Source: Trichuris trichiura (lineage: Eukaryota; Nematoda; Enoplea; Trichinellida; Trichuridae). Taken from it: a DNA stretch of 64,000 nt. The stretch spans positions 3,658,001 through 3,722,000 of the forward strand of contig JBAJFE010000004.1 in the NCBI GenBank assembly GCA_037903355.1. The letters are read 5' to 3'. Positions 22,089-33,846 of this stretch are shown piece by piece. The notes beneath the pieces are model-generated. The model made no database searches and was not told the origin of the DNA. It was given only the letters and a program-made list of their open reading frames with translations. Position 1 is the first letter of the stretch. Each line of letters opens with the position of its first letter. Made by a program: the position numbers and the translations under genes.

Positions 22089-23191
22089 TCATGAGAAAAG
22101 AAGCGCGCCCGCAGCAGACACTGTCACTCGTTTGGTGGTTAAGATAAATCATCTCAAAAAGCCAAAACGAAAACAACTGCGGAAAAATGAGACGGTTTCA
22201 TGTAACGAGTCCAACGACTCTATTGAATCAGAATTGAGTGTTAAAGATGTGGTTGTACGGGACAGTGTTGGCAATATTGTCGATTTTTTTAGTTGGAGCA
22301 CTGAAGAGTTGTTTTTCCATTCAAAGGGTTACTCTATGACCATTGGTGGGCAGGTCTACCGAATCGTAAGCGAAATGCCAACGATAACGAAACTCAAAGT
22401 CGAATGTGACTTAATGGTTGGTCTTAGTGCATATCCAATTTTTTCCGTCAGTAATGGAAGTAGGAATAATTGTCGATTTTACTGGTACGTAAAGGAAATG
22501 AATGAGATAGAAAATGGTAGCTCGACTTGTACAAGCAAACAGTTGGAGTTGGAACGGTTGGTTCTTCCTGGCTGAACCCTTCGTAGCAAATCTTGCGTGT
22601 TTGTTCCGAAGGAAGAAGATGTTGGCAAAGAGGTATGTTTAGTCTGTTTCTCAAATGAATCTGCGGGTGTCGGCCTTCCAAGAGCTTATTTGTGCGGGCG
22701 GCCTGTCCGGAAGGGACCTGCAAGTGCCATTTGGAAAGAGCGTCATATTTTGTGCCAGGAGACCCCTTTGCCTCATGACGTGATCCGGTTATGTCTTACA
22801 ACATACTTGCTGATTTGTACTTGCTTTAAAATTGCCGCCAGATGAATTGTATTTTAAGTATTGTCCGGTGGAATATCAACGTTGCGGTTATCGAATGTCG
22901 TTGCTGATGAGCGAGATCCCTGGTTACATGGCGGACCTGATTTGTTTGCAAGAAATTGACATGCGGCTGTTCGATAATTTGTGGGTGCCTTTTTTAAATG
23001 AGTGCGGTTTATGCGGCAATTTCCAACGTAAAGGTGGCGACGTGGCAGAAGGTTTAGCAATTTTCTTCAATCGAGACATATTCAGTTTTTTGAAATGCGG
23101 AAATGTCGTTTTATCAGAATTAGTCGCATCCTGGTCTTCCGATTTCGAATACTTAGACGATTGTTTAAAAACAAACGATGAAGTGCAGCAG
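22089..23191 (+). pseudogene. PDE12: PDE12-like retropseudogene, right inverted copy
   Basis: This is the inverted duplicate of the 20688-21755 copy. It extends slightly farther 3' (to DDCLKTNDEVQQ). It shares the stop after LVLPG and the base loss before SYNILAD with the left copy, so duplication came after inactivation. It has its own one-base loss near the start (ATGAGAAAAGAAGCG against ATGAGAAAAAGAAGCG). Confidence 0.68.
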
Positions 23192-23420
23192 TTGCACAGG
23201 ATTGCTAGACAAAGTAAAGCTGACCTGATTTGCATTCACGTCAAATGGCTCGATGACAGACAGGAAAATGTTCTTATTCAAGTGCTAGTATCCTTACTTT
23301 TTTTGATGTAGTAAAGTCGTCCTCTGATAGCTCAGTTGGCAGAGCGGTGGACTGTAGTGTTCTAAACATGGGCATCCATAGGTCGCTGGTTCAAATCCGG
23401 CTCAGAGGACTGCATTGCAC
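23192..23420 (-). repeat. Inverted copy of about 18314-18530 (right half)
   Basis: It continues the inverted copy interrupted at 20687. It starts with the repeated 15-mer TTGCACAGGATTGCT and includes the tRNA-Tyr gene at 23321. Confidence 0.75.
23321..23409 (+). tRNA. tRNA-Tyr (GTA) with intron
   Basis: All stems are intact; intron TGTTCTAAACATGGGC. It is the inverted relative of the 18314 copy. Confidence 0.93.
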
Positions 23421-24002
23421 GAAACTGAAAGTTTTGCTTCATACCGCTGGCAACCTCTCAGCACTGCAACGGAGAAGTATTCAACAGTAGCGTTCCAGAG
23501 TTCTGAACGTTCATTTGGCCTGCCAGATCGCGCAAGACTGAATGCTTTTACCATTGTTACTTTAAACCAACTTTATCAGTGAAGACATCATGCCTTGTAA
23601 CCTTTCTGCAGCTCTTCATGTTTTTTTGTGTTCTCTCACGTGCTACCTGCTTATTGTTCATAGAAATATAGAAAGGAGTCTGCCAAACTTTCAGCAAACG
23701 TTCTCTCTTGTCGTCAACGTGTTCATAACAAACATATTATTTCTGAAAGTTTTGCAGGACCACTTCTGTATTCATAAGAGCAACAAACAGTCAACTCGTG
23801 ACTAAAGGCGTGAGACTTAATTGTAGGCTTCAATATAAACGTTTCTTTAGGCAGTAAAGTGGTTATTAGTTACCTTTTGGTAGTGTGCTGAATGACTTCC
23901 AACGGATGTATATTCCATTGTTTCACTGCAGTCAGAAGACCGGCTATCCATGAATAAATTAGAAACTCTGATTGATTGAATATTTCCCTTGACTACAATT
24001 GT
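23410..24002. other. Spacer between two tRNA-Tyr genes
   Basis: A 71-codon plus-strand frame at 23590-23805 has hydrophobic residues but no recognisable domain. Nothing else seen. Confidence 0.4.
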
Positions 24003-24091
24003 CCTCTGATAGCTCAGTTGGCAGAGCGGTGGACTGTAGTGTTTCAAACATTGGCATCCATAGGTCGCTGGTTCAAATCCGGCTCAGAGGA
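24003..24091 (+). tRNA. tRNA-Tyr (GTA) with intron
   Basis: All stems are intact; intron TGTTTCAAACATTGGC. It is the rightmost of the ten tRNA-Tyr loci. Confidence 0.93.
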
Positions 24092-24261
24092 TATGCTTTA
24101 AAAGACGGATGCACAGATGCTGTTCTGAAGTTAATGACGTCCAATTTTGCGGTCAGCTTGTACCAACTCTTCTGCGAGTGCTGTACAATTGATGCAGTAT
24201 AGCGTTTGGGAAATTGAAAATTTCATTTCTCTTATTTTGTATAACTGCACTGTTTTAAGTA

Positions 24262-24595
24262 GAGTAAAACCCCCGTAAGTTGATCACCCAACGGAGTGGG
24301 GAAAACTGGTCAGCATAGGGGGAGTGGTCAACATAGGAGACTGTGGGTATAAGTGGCTCGGCTGAATAGATTGCAGTTGAACTACCGTAAGTTGTCCACT
24401 CAACAGACTGGTCAACTTACAGAGAGCAAACTAGCATTGCGTCCATATACCACGTCACGGCTGAAGAGGTCAACTTCCCACTTACAGAGGTTCTCCTTGG
24501 GCTTATTAAAGTGCGGACAAACCAACTGGTCAAAATTCGGTCAACTTATGGAGGTGGTCACCGTATAGGAGTGGTCAACTTCGGGGGTTTTACTG
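24262..24595. mobile_element. MITE with TA target duplication, 334 bp
   Basis: The left end reads GAGTAAAACCCCCGTAAGTTG and the right end is CAACTTCGGGGGTTTTACTG, which pair as inverted repeats; TA lies on both sides (24260-24261 and 24596-24597). Internal sub-repeats of the type GGTCAACTTA recur. It has no coding capacity. The TA duplication and CAGT-type end suggest a Tc1/mariner-pogo (Tigger) parent. Confidence 0.75.
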
Positions 24596-24848
24596 TAATT
24601 TTGTGCTCTAAATTATACGAATAAGAAGCTGTTCGTACCTGAGAATCATTTAACACCGTAAAGATTTTTTAAACAACTTTTACAATAATGAAACTTTTAA
24701 GCTGTAAACTGACGCAGCGTCATTTCGTTTCTTCAGTATTGTTGTTCAACGACATTTCGTCGTTTTCGTCAACCATCTGTTGGGGAGTTGCATTATTCAG
24801 TTTGACAAAGCAGCACCGACAAGAATTCGTAGGTGCTAAAGACGCTCC

Positions 24849-27635
24849 ATGAGCGACTCCAAGTATGGCACTAATGTTGACAAGGATGAAAAAGGCAAAA
24901 AGAAGAAAAAAGCTGAGGCTTCCAAGCAAGATGGCATGCGAACTCCATCGGCAGCAGACACAGGAGATGAAGGTCGAACAGAATCACCGCGTAAGGATGG
25001 CAAAGAGAAAAAACCTGAAGAACAGTACGATGTCATGCCTCCAGTGGAGACAAAGAAAGTGCCAGCCGTGCTAAAACGTGTTAAACGACGACGGCGGAAA
25101 AGTCGAGGGCGCCCTCTACGCCGTTCCAAGTCGCTCACCGACTTGCCGCAAAGCAAAAAGTTAAAAAAGGCAGAAAGCAGTGCCATCCATGCGTATTCGG
25201 TGAGCAAGCTGAGGAAAAGCAAAAGGGCCAAAAGGACAAAATCGCAAATAGATATCGTTACGAGCGGCGTCAAAACGATCGACTTGGAATATCCACTAAC
25301 CGAAGAGGAAAAGAACAGTTGGAACGTCGTTAGATCTACGCACAGCGAACAATCGAAGTCATGCGGCACCCATAGGACCGAGGTGGCATTAATCGTCGAT
25401 AATGCATTCCGCAGTACGCTGCAGGCCAGTGGCGAAAGAATCAAACTGGAACCTGTGAAAATCGTCAGCGGCTGGTATAAACCTATTTACACATTCTACG
25501 TTAATAGGCTTCAAGACGTTGGCCGCTTAAATCGTAAGAGGCGAAGTGTCAGCAAATTCCCAACAGTTCGAAAGTTAATACTGGAAGCAATTCACTTGCC
25601 GCCTTTGGCTTCCGAACGAAGGGAAGAAGAGTTGAGTGAATATGTCAACGTTTTCATCAAAGCACCGCTTCCCGCCATTGCTACGGTGCCAGAAAAAAAT
25701 AATATGCTTAAGGAGTTAGTCAAAATGGTCTCCATAGCGTTTACCACATTCTCTTATCTGATTAACAATCGAAGCAACTTTGTCAAAGGAATCGGAGACT
25801 TTAAAGACAAAGGAAGAAGCGTCGGACGTTTCCTGGCTGAACTACTGGTCATCTTAAAAAATGTTCTTGCACTTAGCGACTCGTGTACGATCGAGAGTGG
25901 ACCGAGCAGTACGCCCATGCAAAGAAAATCTCATATGCTTTCCAACGAACTGGAAAGGATCATACAAATAGTCGACTTAGTTCAAGAAAGCAGTATTTTC
26001 CAAGGACAAGAAGAAAAGTCGACAGAACAGAGTAGCGTTATACCGCCTGGCAATTATTGCCAGATGGTAAGACTTATGGATTCTTTCAAGCGAATGCGTC
26101 TCTACGCCGCCTCAATGCTGCTTCGCTTGCCAACTTATTTGGAGAACGTAGAAATACTCAAGGACAAAGCCTTAGCCCGCCTTCCGGTTTCCACAACCCT
26201 TCAAGTGCCGGCCAATTGGATTCAAGAGGTCTACACGTTTGGAACAAAAGCGGATAGCACAAACGCGGTTGCCATCCAAGTTAACGAACCTGACGCTGCA
26301 AAACAAAAGTCAACCACGCCCGAAAAGTACGTAAACTTTGACATGAGCAAGTGGAATACACCCAGAGAGGCGGTTGTGCATAATCCTAAATTGAAAGTTC
26401 TTTTTTATGTCTGTGAACCTGCGAATAACTTACTGTCGGTACAAGTGCGTTCGGCGAATGCGAATAAAAGGAAAAAGATGCCTGAAGAAGAAAATGCTGA
26501 AAATGCCGACGGGGCTGGTGGTAATCAGGAAAATGAAAAGAAACCGTCGAGCTTAGCTACGGCTGGCCAAGATGAAGACGAGGGTGACGGAGATGATCCA
26601 CCCGTAGCGACAGCCAGTCCGGAAGAATCAACCGACGCGACTTTGCCTTTTAATAAGAATCAACAAAGCAATACGCCAACGAGCGACAAGTCGTTAACTC
26701 CAAAAACTTTGCCATCAACGCCGGTACTTTTGCCGGACGGTGGCGAGGCGAAGCAGAGCAACCAAGTTGACCTGAAAATCTTGTCTGCTGACTTGGCAAA
26801 AAGTTTATCTCGAAATATGTTCAAAGTTGACAATGCTGACACTACCAGCGGGGCGTACGGACCGGCAGCCGTATTGCAAAAGCGTTTGGGACCAAAACGT
26901 GATAACATACCGTATTTAGAACTACCGTCGTTACCAACGTCGGATACTCCGGGGTCTCCAGGGGCTCCCCCAATGGACGTTTACAAATGGGCAGAGACGA
27001 CAACCGAAAAGTTTGCAACAATCAAGGGATGCAATCCGGACAGGCAAAGGGCTCTCTGCCAAGCCTTTTTTGAGGAGCAAGCCAAGTTGAAGAGGTCGTT
27101 GCGCCTTGAGCCGACCACAAGCGGTCCGGGTCAAAAAGTTGAACTAACAGAAAGTCCGTCAAAAATTAGCAAACCGAACGAATGGGAAAATTTGGTGAAC
27201 GATTGGAAAAAGACCTCCGTGCAACGGTGGAACCGTTACGGCATACGGTTGAAAATCAAAGACGAAAAGCAGCATGTTGAATTAGAAACGAAACCGCCGC
27301 AGGTGGTCCCCAAGCAAGATGAATCATTGTGCAGCAGAATACTGGCAGTGGCCTACAAAACTTTCTTCAAAGATTCCGATGCTCAGAAAAAGCCTGCTGA
27401 CGCTGCCGGCGCTGGTCAAAAGTCGCCGCCTAAGAGCCCTGTTAGCACTGAGCCAAAAGAAGCTTCCGGCGTACGAGAAGACGAAGTAAAACGTTTCGTT
27501 AACTCTTTGACATTTTTGACAGCCAGTAAATTCCCCACGAATGCTGAGCAAAGCAGAAGAAGAACGAGAGATGCTCCGACAAGTAAACAAAAAGACGCTG
27601 CTCAGCCGGACGATCAAAAGCCAAAAAAATTATGA
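24849..27635 (+). CDS. Uncharacterised 928-aa intronless protein, charged and low-complexity
   Basis: One uninterrupted frame starts at ATG 24849 and ends at TGA 27635. I do not recognise the family. The first 130 residues are very basic (clusters KGKKKKKAE, KRRRRKSRGRP) and could be nuclear localisation or nucleic-acid-binding signals. Residues about 180-530 look folded (for example SGWYKPIYTFYVNRLQDVG and YLENVEILKDKALARLPVS). Residues 530-620 are acidic and disordered, and the tail is Lys/Pro/Ser rich. No signal peptide or membrane segment. The lack of introns contrasts with the gene-dense right side, so it may be a retrogene or lineage-specific gene. It sits between the repeat cluster and a gene-poor 6 kb. 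The long frame and biased composition make coding near certain. Confidence 0.85.
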   Translation: MSDSKYGTNVDKDEKGKKKKKAEASKQDGMRTPSAADTGDEGRTESPRKDGKEKKPEEQYDVMPPVETKKVPAVLKRVKRRRRKSRGRPLRRSKSLTDLPQSKKLKKAESSAIHAYSVSKLRKSKRAKRTKSQIDIVTSGVKTIDLEYPLTEEEKNSWNVVRSTHSEQSKSCGTHRTEVALIVDNAFRSTLQASGERIKLEPVKIVSGWYKPIYTFYVNRLQDVGRLNRKRRSVSKFPTVRKLILEAIHLPPLASERREEELSEYVNVFIKAPLPAIATVPEKNNMLKELVKMVSIAFTTFSYLINNRSNFVKGIGDFKDKGRSVGRFLAELLVILKNVLALSDSCTIESGPSSTPMQRKSHMLSNELERIIQIVDLVQESSIFQGQEEKSTEQSSVIPPGNYCQMVRLMDSFKRMRLYAASMLLRLPTYLENVEILKDKALARLPVSTTLQVPANWIQEVYTFGTKADSTNAVAIQVNEPDAAKQKSTTPEKYVNFDMSKWNTPREAVVHNPKLKVLFYVCEPANNLLSVQVRSANANKRKKMPEEENAENADGAGGNQENEKKPSSLATAGQDEDEGDGDDPPVATASPEESTDATLPFNKNQQSNTPTSDKSLTPKTLPSTPVLLPDGGEAKQSNQVDLKILSADLAKSLSRNMFKVDNADTTSGAYGPAAVLQKRLGPKRDNIPYLELPSLPTSDTPGSPGAPPMDVYKWAETTTEKFATIKGCNPDRQRALCQAFFEEQAKLKRSLRLEPTTSGPGQKVELTESPSKISKPNEWENLVNDWKKTSVQRWNRYGIRLKIKDEKQHVELETKPPQVVPKQDESLCSRILAVAYKTFFKDSDAQKKPADAAGAGQKSPPKSPVSTEPKEASGVREDEVKRFVNSLTFLTASKFPTNAEQSRRRTRDAPTSKQKDAAQPDDQKPKKL

Positions 27636-30600
27636 AAATTTACACGTTTCATATGGCGCCAAATCAACACATGCTTGCACATACCGTGAAAAATTGTTAG
27701 CGTAATATTGATTTAATGCAACGACGTTGTGCGACGTAGCTAATGGAATGACGTCTACTTTGTTCATTCTTTGTTACATCATTGCGTAACGCATTTTGAG
27801 GGGTTTCGTTATGTGCAAACAAACTGTATTAACGCTTTATGCTTCTTGTTTGCCTTTACTAAATTTTTTTGCGAACGATGGGCTGCAACAGCTACGCTAT
27901 TATTCAAACGAAGGAAGCAAGAAAAATTTGCTCGCGGTTTTCATGGTAGCTCATTATATGAGTTGGTAAAAAAATTTTCAGAAATGTCTATAGGACGTTC
28001 TAAGGAGTTTTTCCGTAATTCGTCGACAGAGTGTAAAAAGCAAAGCAAAAAGTTGATCGCCAGAAGGCGCCAGCTCTAAATGGACACTTCCACCGTTATA
28101 CGGTTTACACCTTTTGAAGGAAACTAACGAACTTGCGATTAATTTTCAACTTCGACTCACTCTTGCTCTAAGAAGCGTTTAAAGCAAGCTTAAACTTATT
28201 TTTGTCCTGAAACGCAAAAGCGACCTGTAAGGCAAAAATTAAGCATTGATGGAAAATACTATTTTTTAATTGTAAGGAAAATTTTCTATAGCCTTCGCTG
28301 CACGGTGATTGATAGGTTCGAAAATGTAGGTACCTGAGTTCAGTATTTCTGTAGGTCCTCGCTGAACTTATTATTTGGGTGACATAACGTTGCCTTAGGT
28401 TTGACGCTATTGAGAATTGCGTAGCTCTGTTAGCATAAAGGTAAATTTAAACACGATAATAAATTGCGCGACCGAAACGGTAAACTGAAAAAATCGAGTT
28501 TTGAAAACTACAGTAATAGAAAAAAATGCGCATACTAATTAGTTGGAGCAGTTGGTAATGTTTTGTTAAGAAGTTGGCAAGTACGTTACTCACAACAGCT
28601 TGCGCAGACATTTGAATTATTTAACACTACGTCAATAGGAATGAAGCAGGAGAGTAGGAACGTCTTCTGAAATCTGAAGACGACAACAGCGCAAGGTTGG
28701 TTGTTAACTGTACGGAAAGAATGGAAGAAAACGTTACGGAAACGGCTGCCAAACTAAGAATGTGACGCGGAATGAAAAAATAGCTACGAAATCATCAGAA
28801 AAGCAGAACGTGCTGATTTTTCGCGATGCAAAAATTGCTAATCATTAGAAACTAAAAAAAAGATTACTATTACGGTTGTTCCTTCGTTATGAGTAGCATA
28901 TCTGCCGCTATTCTAATAAGTAAGAGTATTTCAAAGCAACTTTTGGAAAAAATGCGCATTTGAGTTGTGATAGCTGAACAAAGAAATTATTTGCCGGTTT
29001 GCCTGCCGCTCGTACGAAGTAGTAATCAACAACTTCCTTCTTGTTCCAAAAAGTTATTTAAACATTGTACAGACTGTTTCGCAAACACTGCGCGAATGTC
29101 ATTGCATAATCTCTGCGCACTATGCAAACTGTCATCACTGCATCAGGAAATGGGCTGAATATTGCTTAATTTAAACGACAAATAATTACAGCAGGCTTAG
29201 CATAATTTCAACATATTACTTCCTAACCGCATGAGCTTAGAGGCATAATAGTATCGCAAAGCTTCGTCGAAAACATTGATTAACGTCGTTAGCAACGGCA
29301 GTTGCGATGACGTAGCCATCAGAAGCTCTCTAAACCGTTTACTGGACCGCATGTTACGTCACCATCATAAATTTGAACCTGAAAATCATATGTTTCTTTT
29401 TTCGTACTGTAGGTAGTGTTGTTTGCGTCATTTTGTTGGAACTGAATTTGGAACGTTGCATGCGAAAGTTGATTAAGAGAAAAAAACAAGTTTTTTCTTG
29501 TTTTATTCAGTCAGAACTGATCGATGTGTTAAAACGAAACGTTTTTCCATGCCTTAACACTTTCCTTTCTCGTTTTGCTGTTGGCCATTGTGATCGTACG
29601 GCTGCCGGCTAAGAGTTTGTTTTGTCCACTGAGCGTCTTATGTCTGTTGCATTTTGAACGAAATAAGAGTTATCAAAAGTTTTGTGTCCAATTTAGCAAA
29701 CTGTTCAGCCTTCCGTAAATAATGCAAACTTCCGCATCTACGATACAAGCTCAACGTAAGGTAGCTACGTTCGATGCTCGGCTGCTTTCCATCCGCAATA
29801 GCAGATTTGTTCGCATGGCTCAGTGCGAAAAACGAACCATTCTACAGTAGGGTACACGCGTGCACACGTTTCGACTTGGCAATGAGCCTCTCTATGGCGC
29901 ACAAGTTTTGTTCTTCCCTTTCCCGTTTCGGATGACGGCCCGTAGTGGAACAAAGTAGAAGGGATGCCCATTAAGGCTTAGCAGTGAGCATTGAAAACTT
30001 GTTGCCTGCATCTCTGGTGTACTGTATTTCGACTTTATTTACCCGTTTTCCGATTCTAGCCGTAGTGGCGGTTTGAAAGCAACGAGTCCCTGACTTAAGC
30101 TCAACAGTATTGCAGTAGGAAATGTTTTTACAGCCGCGATTGCGTGTACATGTTTAAAATTTGATATTCGTTATGGGTACCTTGCTATGGCTAGCGTGGC
30201 GAAGCTTCCCTTTGCTGACGCTCCGGTCGACCCAAAATGGACCTTATACTTTTGCCTAACCTTTACAGGTGCGCTTAGCTAGCTTGGTGGCATACAGACA
30301 GAAAAGAATTACTCGATTCAACTAGTGTTTCAACGTTAACGCATAGCGCGCGTACGTTTTTAACATAGATAAGGTCGGTTGCGGAAGCATTAAATTTACA
30401 TTTCTTACTTTTTCCCTTCCAGTCGAGAATTAGGCCCGTGCTGCATCTATTAACCGTATTGTTACCTTTCTTGTCGTCCCCACCCTTTAATTTATTGTTT
30501 TTGCGGTCGTAACTATCGCTTTTTCGCTATGCCTAAGCGGTTTTACATTCGTTATGAATGATTTGAGTCAACAAAGGCGAATTCGTTAATGGCCCTTACA

Positions 30601-33600
30601 TTGGCTATTGGTTAATTTTTACATGAAGTCTTTCTCTGCTTAATTCGTTATTCTATCGATTGTTTGTAGGTTAGTCTGGGCTTATGGGCATGTTTGATGG
30701 TGCACGTACAGTAATGGTTCAGCTTTTTGTTACCCGGTAAACCGGATGTCAGCGAAAATTACTCATTCGGTCATTGTGTAAGTTTAATATGTTTCACAGC
30801 TTTGAGTTGGCTCGTCCTTCCGCTATGATTAGTCAATTTTGTCGGTTGAACCAGTAACCGTTGTTTTACTACGGTTCTATTGGTTACTCATGGTTACTAT
30901 TACGTGTGGTTTTCGCTGGTCTGTTAGTGAATAGTAAATTAGCAAGCTTTTTAATCATTAGCGGATAGGTTCCTCTGTTGTCGCGTTTTAAGACTCTTTC
31001 ATCATTTGGGCCATCTGCAACTGATATCCCTTTTTCAGCACACGAGGTGCCACCGCATTGCTTGTTTCGCCGTGAAGCATGGTTGTTCTCGGTTTTGGCT
31101 AGCGGAAGCATTCTTCTTACGAAGGTGCGTTATGCCATCGACCATATGGTAAGTTTAGTTGAACTAATGCTTAAATCATTATTTCAAGCTTTTATCGTTT
31201 CGTTTTCTTTTTGGAACCTCCGATAGAACGAACTATTCCGGTCCCATTGTTGCTGGTCGGCTAACTCTTGTCTTCTTGCTTAACAACCATTGTTCATTAA
31301 TGTTTTTCTTTAATGAGCTTTTGCCCTAAATATGCTAATTATATTTTCTTGCTCTTCAAAGCGTTTTCCTCAGTTCAGCCAGCAATACAACACTTTCATG
31401 AACTCTAAAATAACTCCCACAGAATTATAAGCGCTGCTAAATCAGCTCTTTACTTTAGTCTGTGCAGGTTGGTATGCCATTGGTTGAAATTTAAAAATTT
31501 ATATTATCCCATTCATAAATGAAATTGTAATATGGCGTTGCTGGTCGAATTGTTCTTTTGTTAGACAACAGGTGGGTTTGTTTGCGCAGGTGTTTACCGG
31601 TTGACTGCATCCTTTGTTTCCCGCTCGGTAGGTTGTTGTGGTCTTTGTTGACTCGGTTGTCAACCAGAGTTTACCGTCAAGTGTTTTTGCCGCCGACAAA
31701 ATAGTTAATGACGTTTTTCGAAAACAAGTTTGAACCGCTGCATTGTTTGATATTAATAGCTCGTAAAAAAGAATGAACATATTTCTCCGTCGTTGGAGGC
31801 CAATCTCCTATTTTGGCCCCAAACCGACTTGTTTATTCGTCTTTTTTTCCGGGAGCTCTTTGAGCGCTTTGTTTAAAAATTTCAAGCTTCGCAGTATCCA
31901 CCTGAAATTTGAATTTCAAATTTTCCGTTGAAGCGAAGCTGAAAACAGTTGAAAGCGTAAAGACGAAAGCGTCGCCTAGAAACAAAAGTATTGCCCAATG
32001 GCGTTACAGAAAGTGCTTCACATTCATTTAATACTTGTCTAAAAAGCGCGTCTATTTCTGCAGCGTTTTACTTGCTACAGTACAAATAAGAAGTGTTTGC
32101 AGGTACTGTAAATTTTACCACTCGTCCAAATGTTTTGAAACTTTCGTATTCGCTTCGACGAGTACCATTTCGACTTGTGGAAGCGTTTCTAATTCTATTG
32201 GCCGAATTTTTTTCGCTCCAACATCGCCTGTGCCGAAGCTATTCCAAATATGTTCAGACTAATACGCGTTTTATTATTCAAACTTTCTCCTTTTATTCTT
32301 GTTCATTTTACTGATCGGCGCGAATTTTTCTAAGCTACGCCTTTTCTTTGTAATTTACTCCCTTTCCATTTCTTAAGCCTGAATTATCCGATCTGTAACC
32401 TCCTAACGTTGCCCACAAGCTTATGCGTTTTTTGACAAGGCGGGATCGCCTCTAACGAGTACAAGCAAAGCTTGTGCGCATCCGTTAACTCCCAGATTCG
32501 TCACACGTAAGTGGTCGGTCGTAAACTTTTGTTCACAGCCGTAACAGCGCCATCCAAACGCTCGTATGCTGGTGCCCATTGAAGCGTTCGCTTTCATTTA
32601 CAATATTCTTAAGCGAGGCGTAAGCGAAGCCATTGCTCGGCGAAGTTATTGTGTTTTACGCGGTAATACTATTGATAGCGACTAATTGGAACGATTGTTT
32701 TGCGCGGCGCTTCAGCCGGTTGGTAAAAGTAAATTTTCTACCTTTTATTTCGCGCGTTGAACAACAATAGGTTGACTATTTCTTAATTGCTTTATTGTTT
32801 ATGATTTATTGAGTGACGTAACTCGAACAATTTCGTGCTCGATTCGAACTGCCAATTGGTTGCCGCGTTAGCCGGTCCGAAACGCCATTTCTAACTAAGT
32901 TAATTTTAGCCGAGCCCATCTTTGAATTAGCGCTTAAAAATTTTTTTCACTCCAACGACGACGCATTCGGCGTCGGCATCCCAATTGGCGCTTCGCGAAG
33001 TTAGCGGATGGTCGTAAAGTTTAACGACTTTAACGTGTACAAAATTCATTAGACTAAATTGCTAAATCGTCATTTACGAGCGGGTGGACTTCGGGTGGAC
33101 ACTTCGCGCGCGCGGTGACTTCTTTTTCGCTGATAGAGGGCGCCACATTCTGATTCGCAGGTACTGACCAGCGTTTGAAAATTCTCCTTCGCATTGCTGG
33201 ACAGCGCATGCTTTAAGTGCGCTTAAGATTTAAAAAAACACTGCAGTTGGAGTTGTCCCCCGCCAAAACGAGCAGACGCTTTAGTTTATATTCAAAAGTT
33301 GGAATTTTAAATGAGTCCGTCTGGATGGCCAAAGTCCATTCCGTGCGGAGGAGCGCTTTGAGCTTTTCGTCACTGCGTAGTTGCTTAAATTATTATTTAA
33401 ATTTTTCAGATAAAGTGCCGATAAGACTTCCGCGTTATGTTCGTTTGCTGATTAGCCAAAGGGCGATGAAGTAATTAGTCAAAGTATGGTCGCGCTTATT
33501 GTTTAACGATAAGGAAATGGCCGAGTAATATTGAGACTTGTCCTTCGGTCGCTCCTATTGATCAGCTCCAATAGCAGCTTCGTAATTGAAAAGCTCTTCC

Positions 33601-33846
33601 TTCCTCGCAGCCTATCGTCACTCGGTCGCTTTGCAGTAGTAATATTGCCATTTTCGCTTTGTTGTCTTGTTGAAGCCTTAAGAAATAATAATATTGGTCC
33701 CAACTGTGGCTAGCAGTGCGCAGGATAATCGAGGCACCCTTATCTCAGCGCTTTGTTGTTAAAGCAAAGAACGACCGACGGCTTGTTGCCAATTTTGAAT
33801 TTGAATAGTCTTAAATTTGCATATCGATGATTGTCATCCTTTTAAG
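27636..33846. other. 6.2-kb region with no recognisable gene
   Basis: It is T-rich with many short runs. Frames are at most about 100 codons (for example 27771-28079, which lacks an ATG start), and none looks like a known exon. It may hold promoter, 5' untranslated exons or long first introns of the KMT2-type gene to the right. I found no tRNA, rRNA or ribozyme motif here. Confidence 0.5.

Noticed and set aside
8695..24091. Regularly repeated 89-bp units that could suggest a CRISPR-like or satellite array
   Set aside because: The repeats fold as tRNA-Tyr with an intron, occur on both strands and are widely and unevenly spaced.
24836..25444. 202-codon minus-strand open frame
   Set aside because: It lies antisense inside the 928-codon gene and has Leu/Ser/Phe-rich shadow composition.
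27771..28079. 102-codon frame after the 928-codon gene
   Set aside because: No ATG start and no family similarity; could be chance in a low-stop region.
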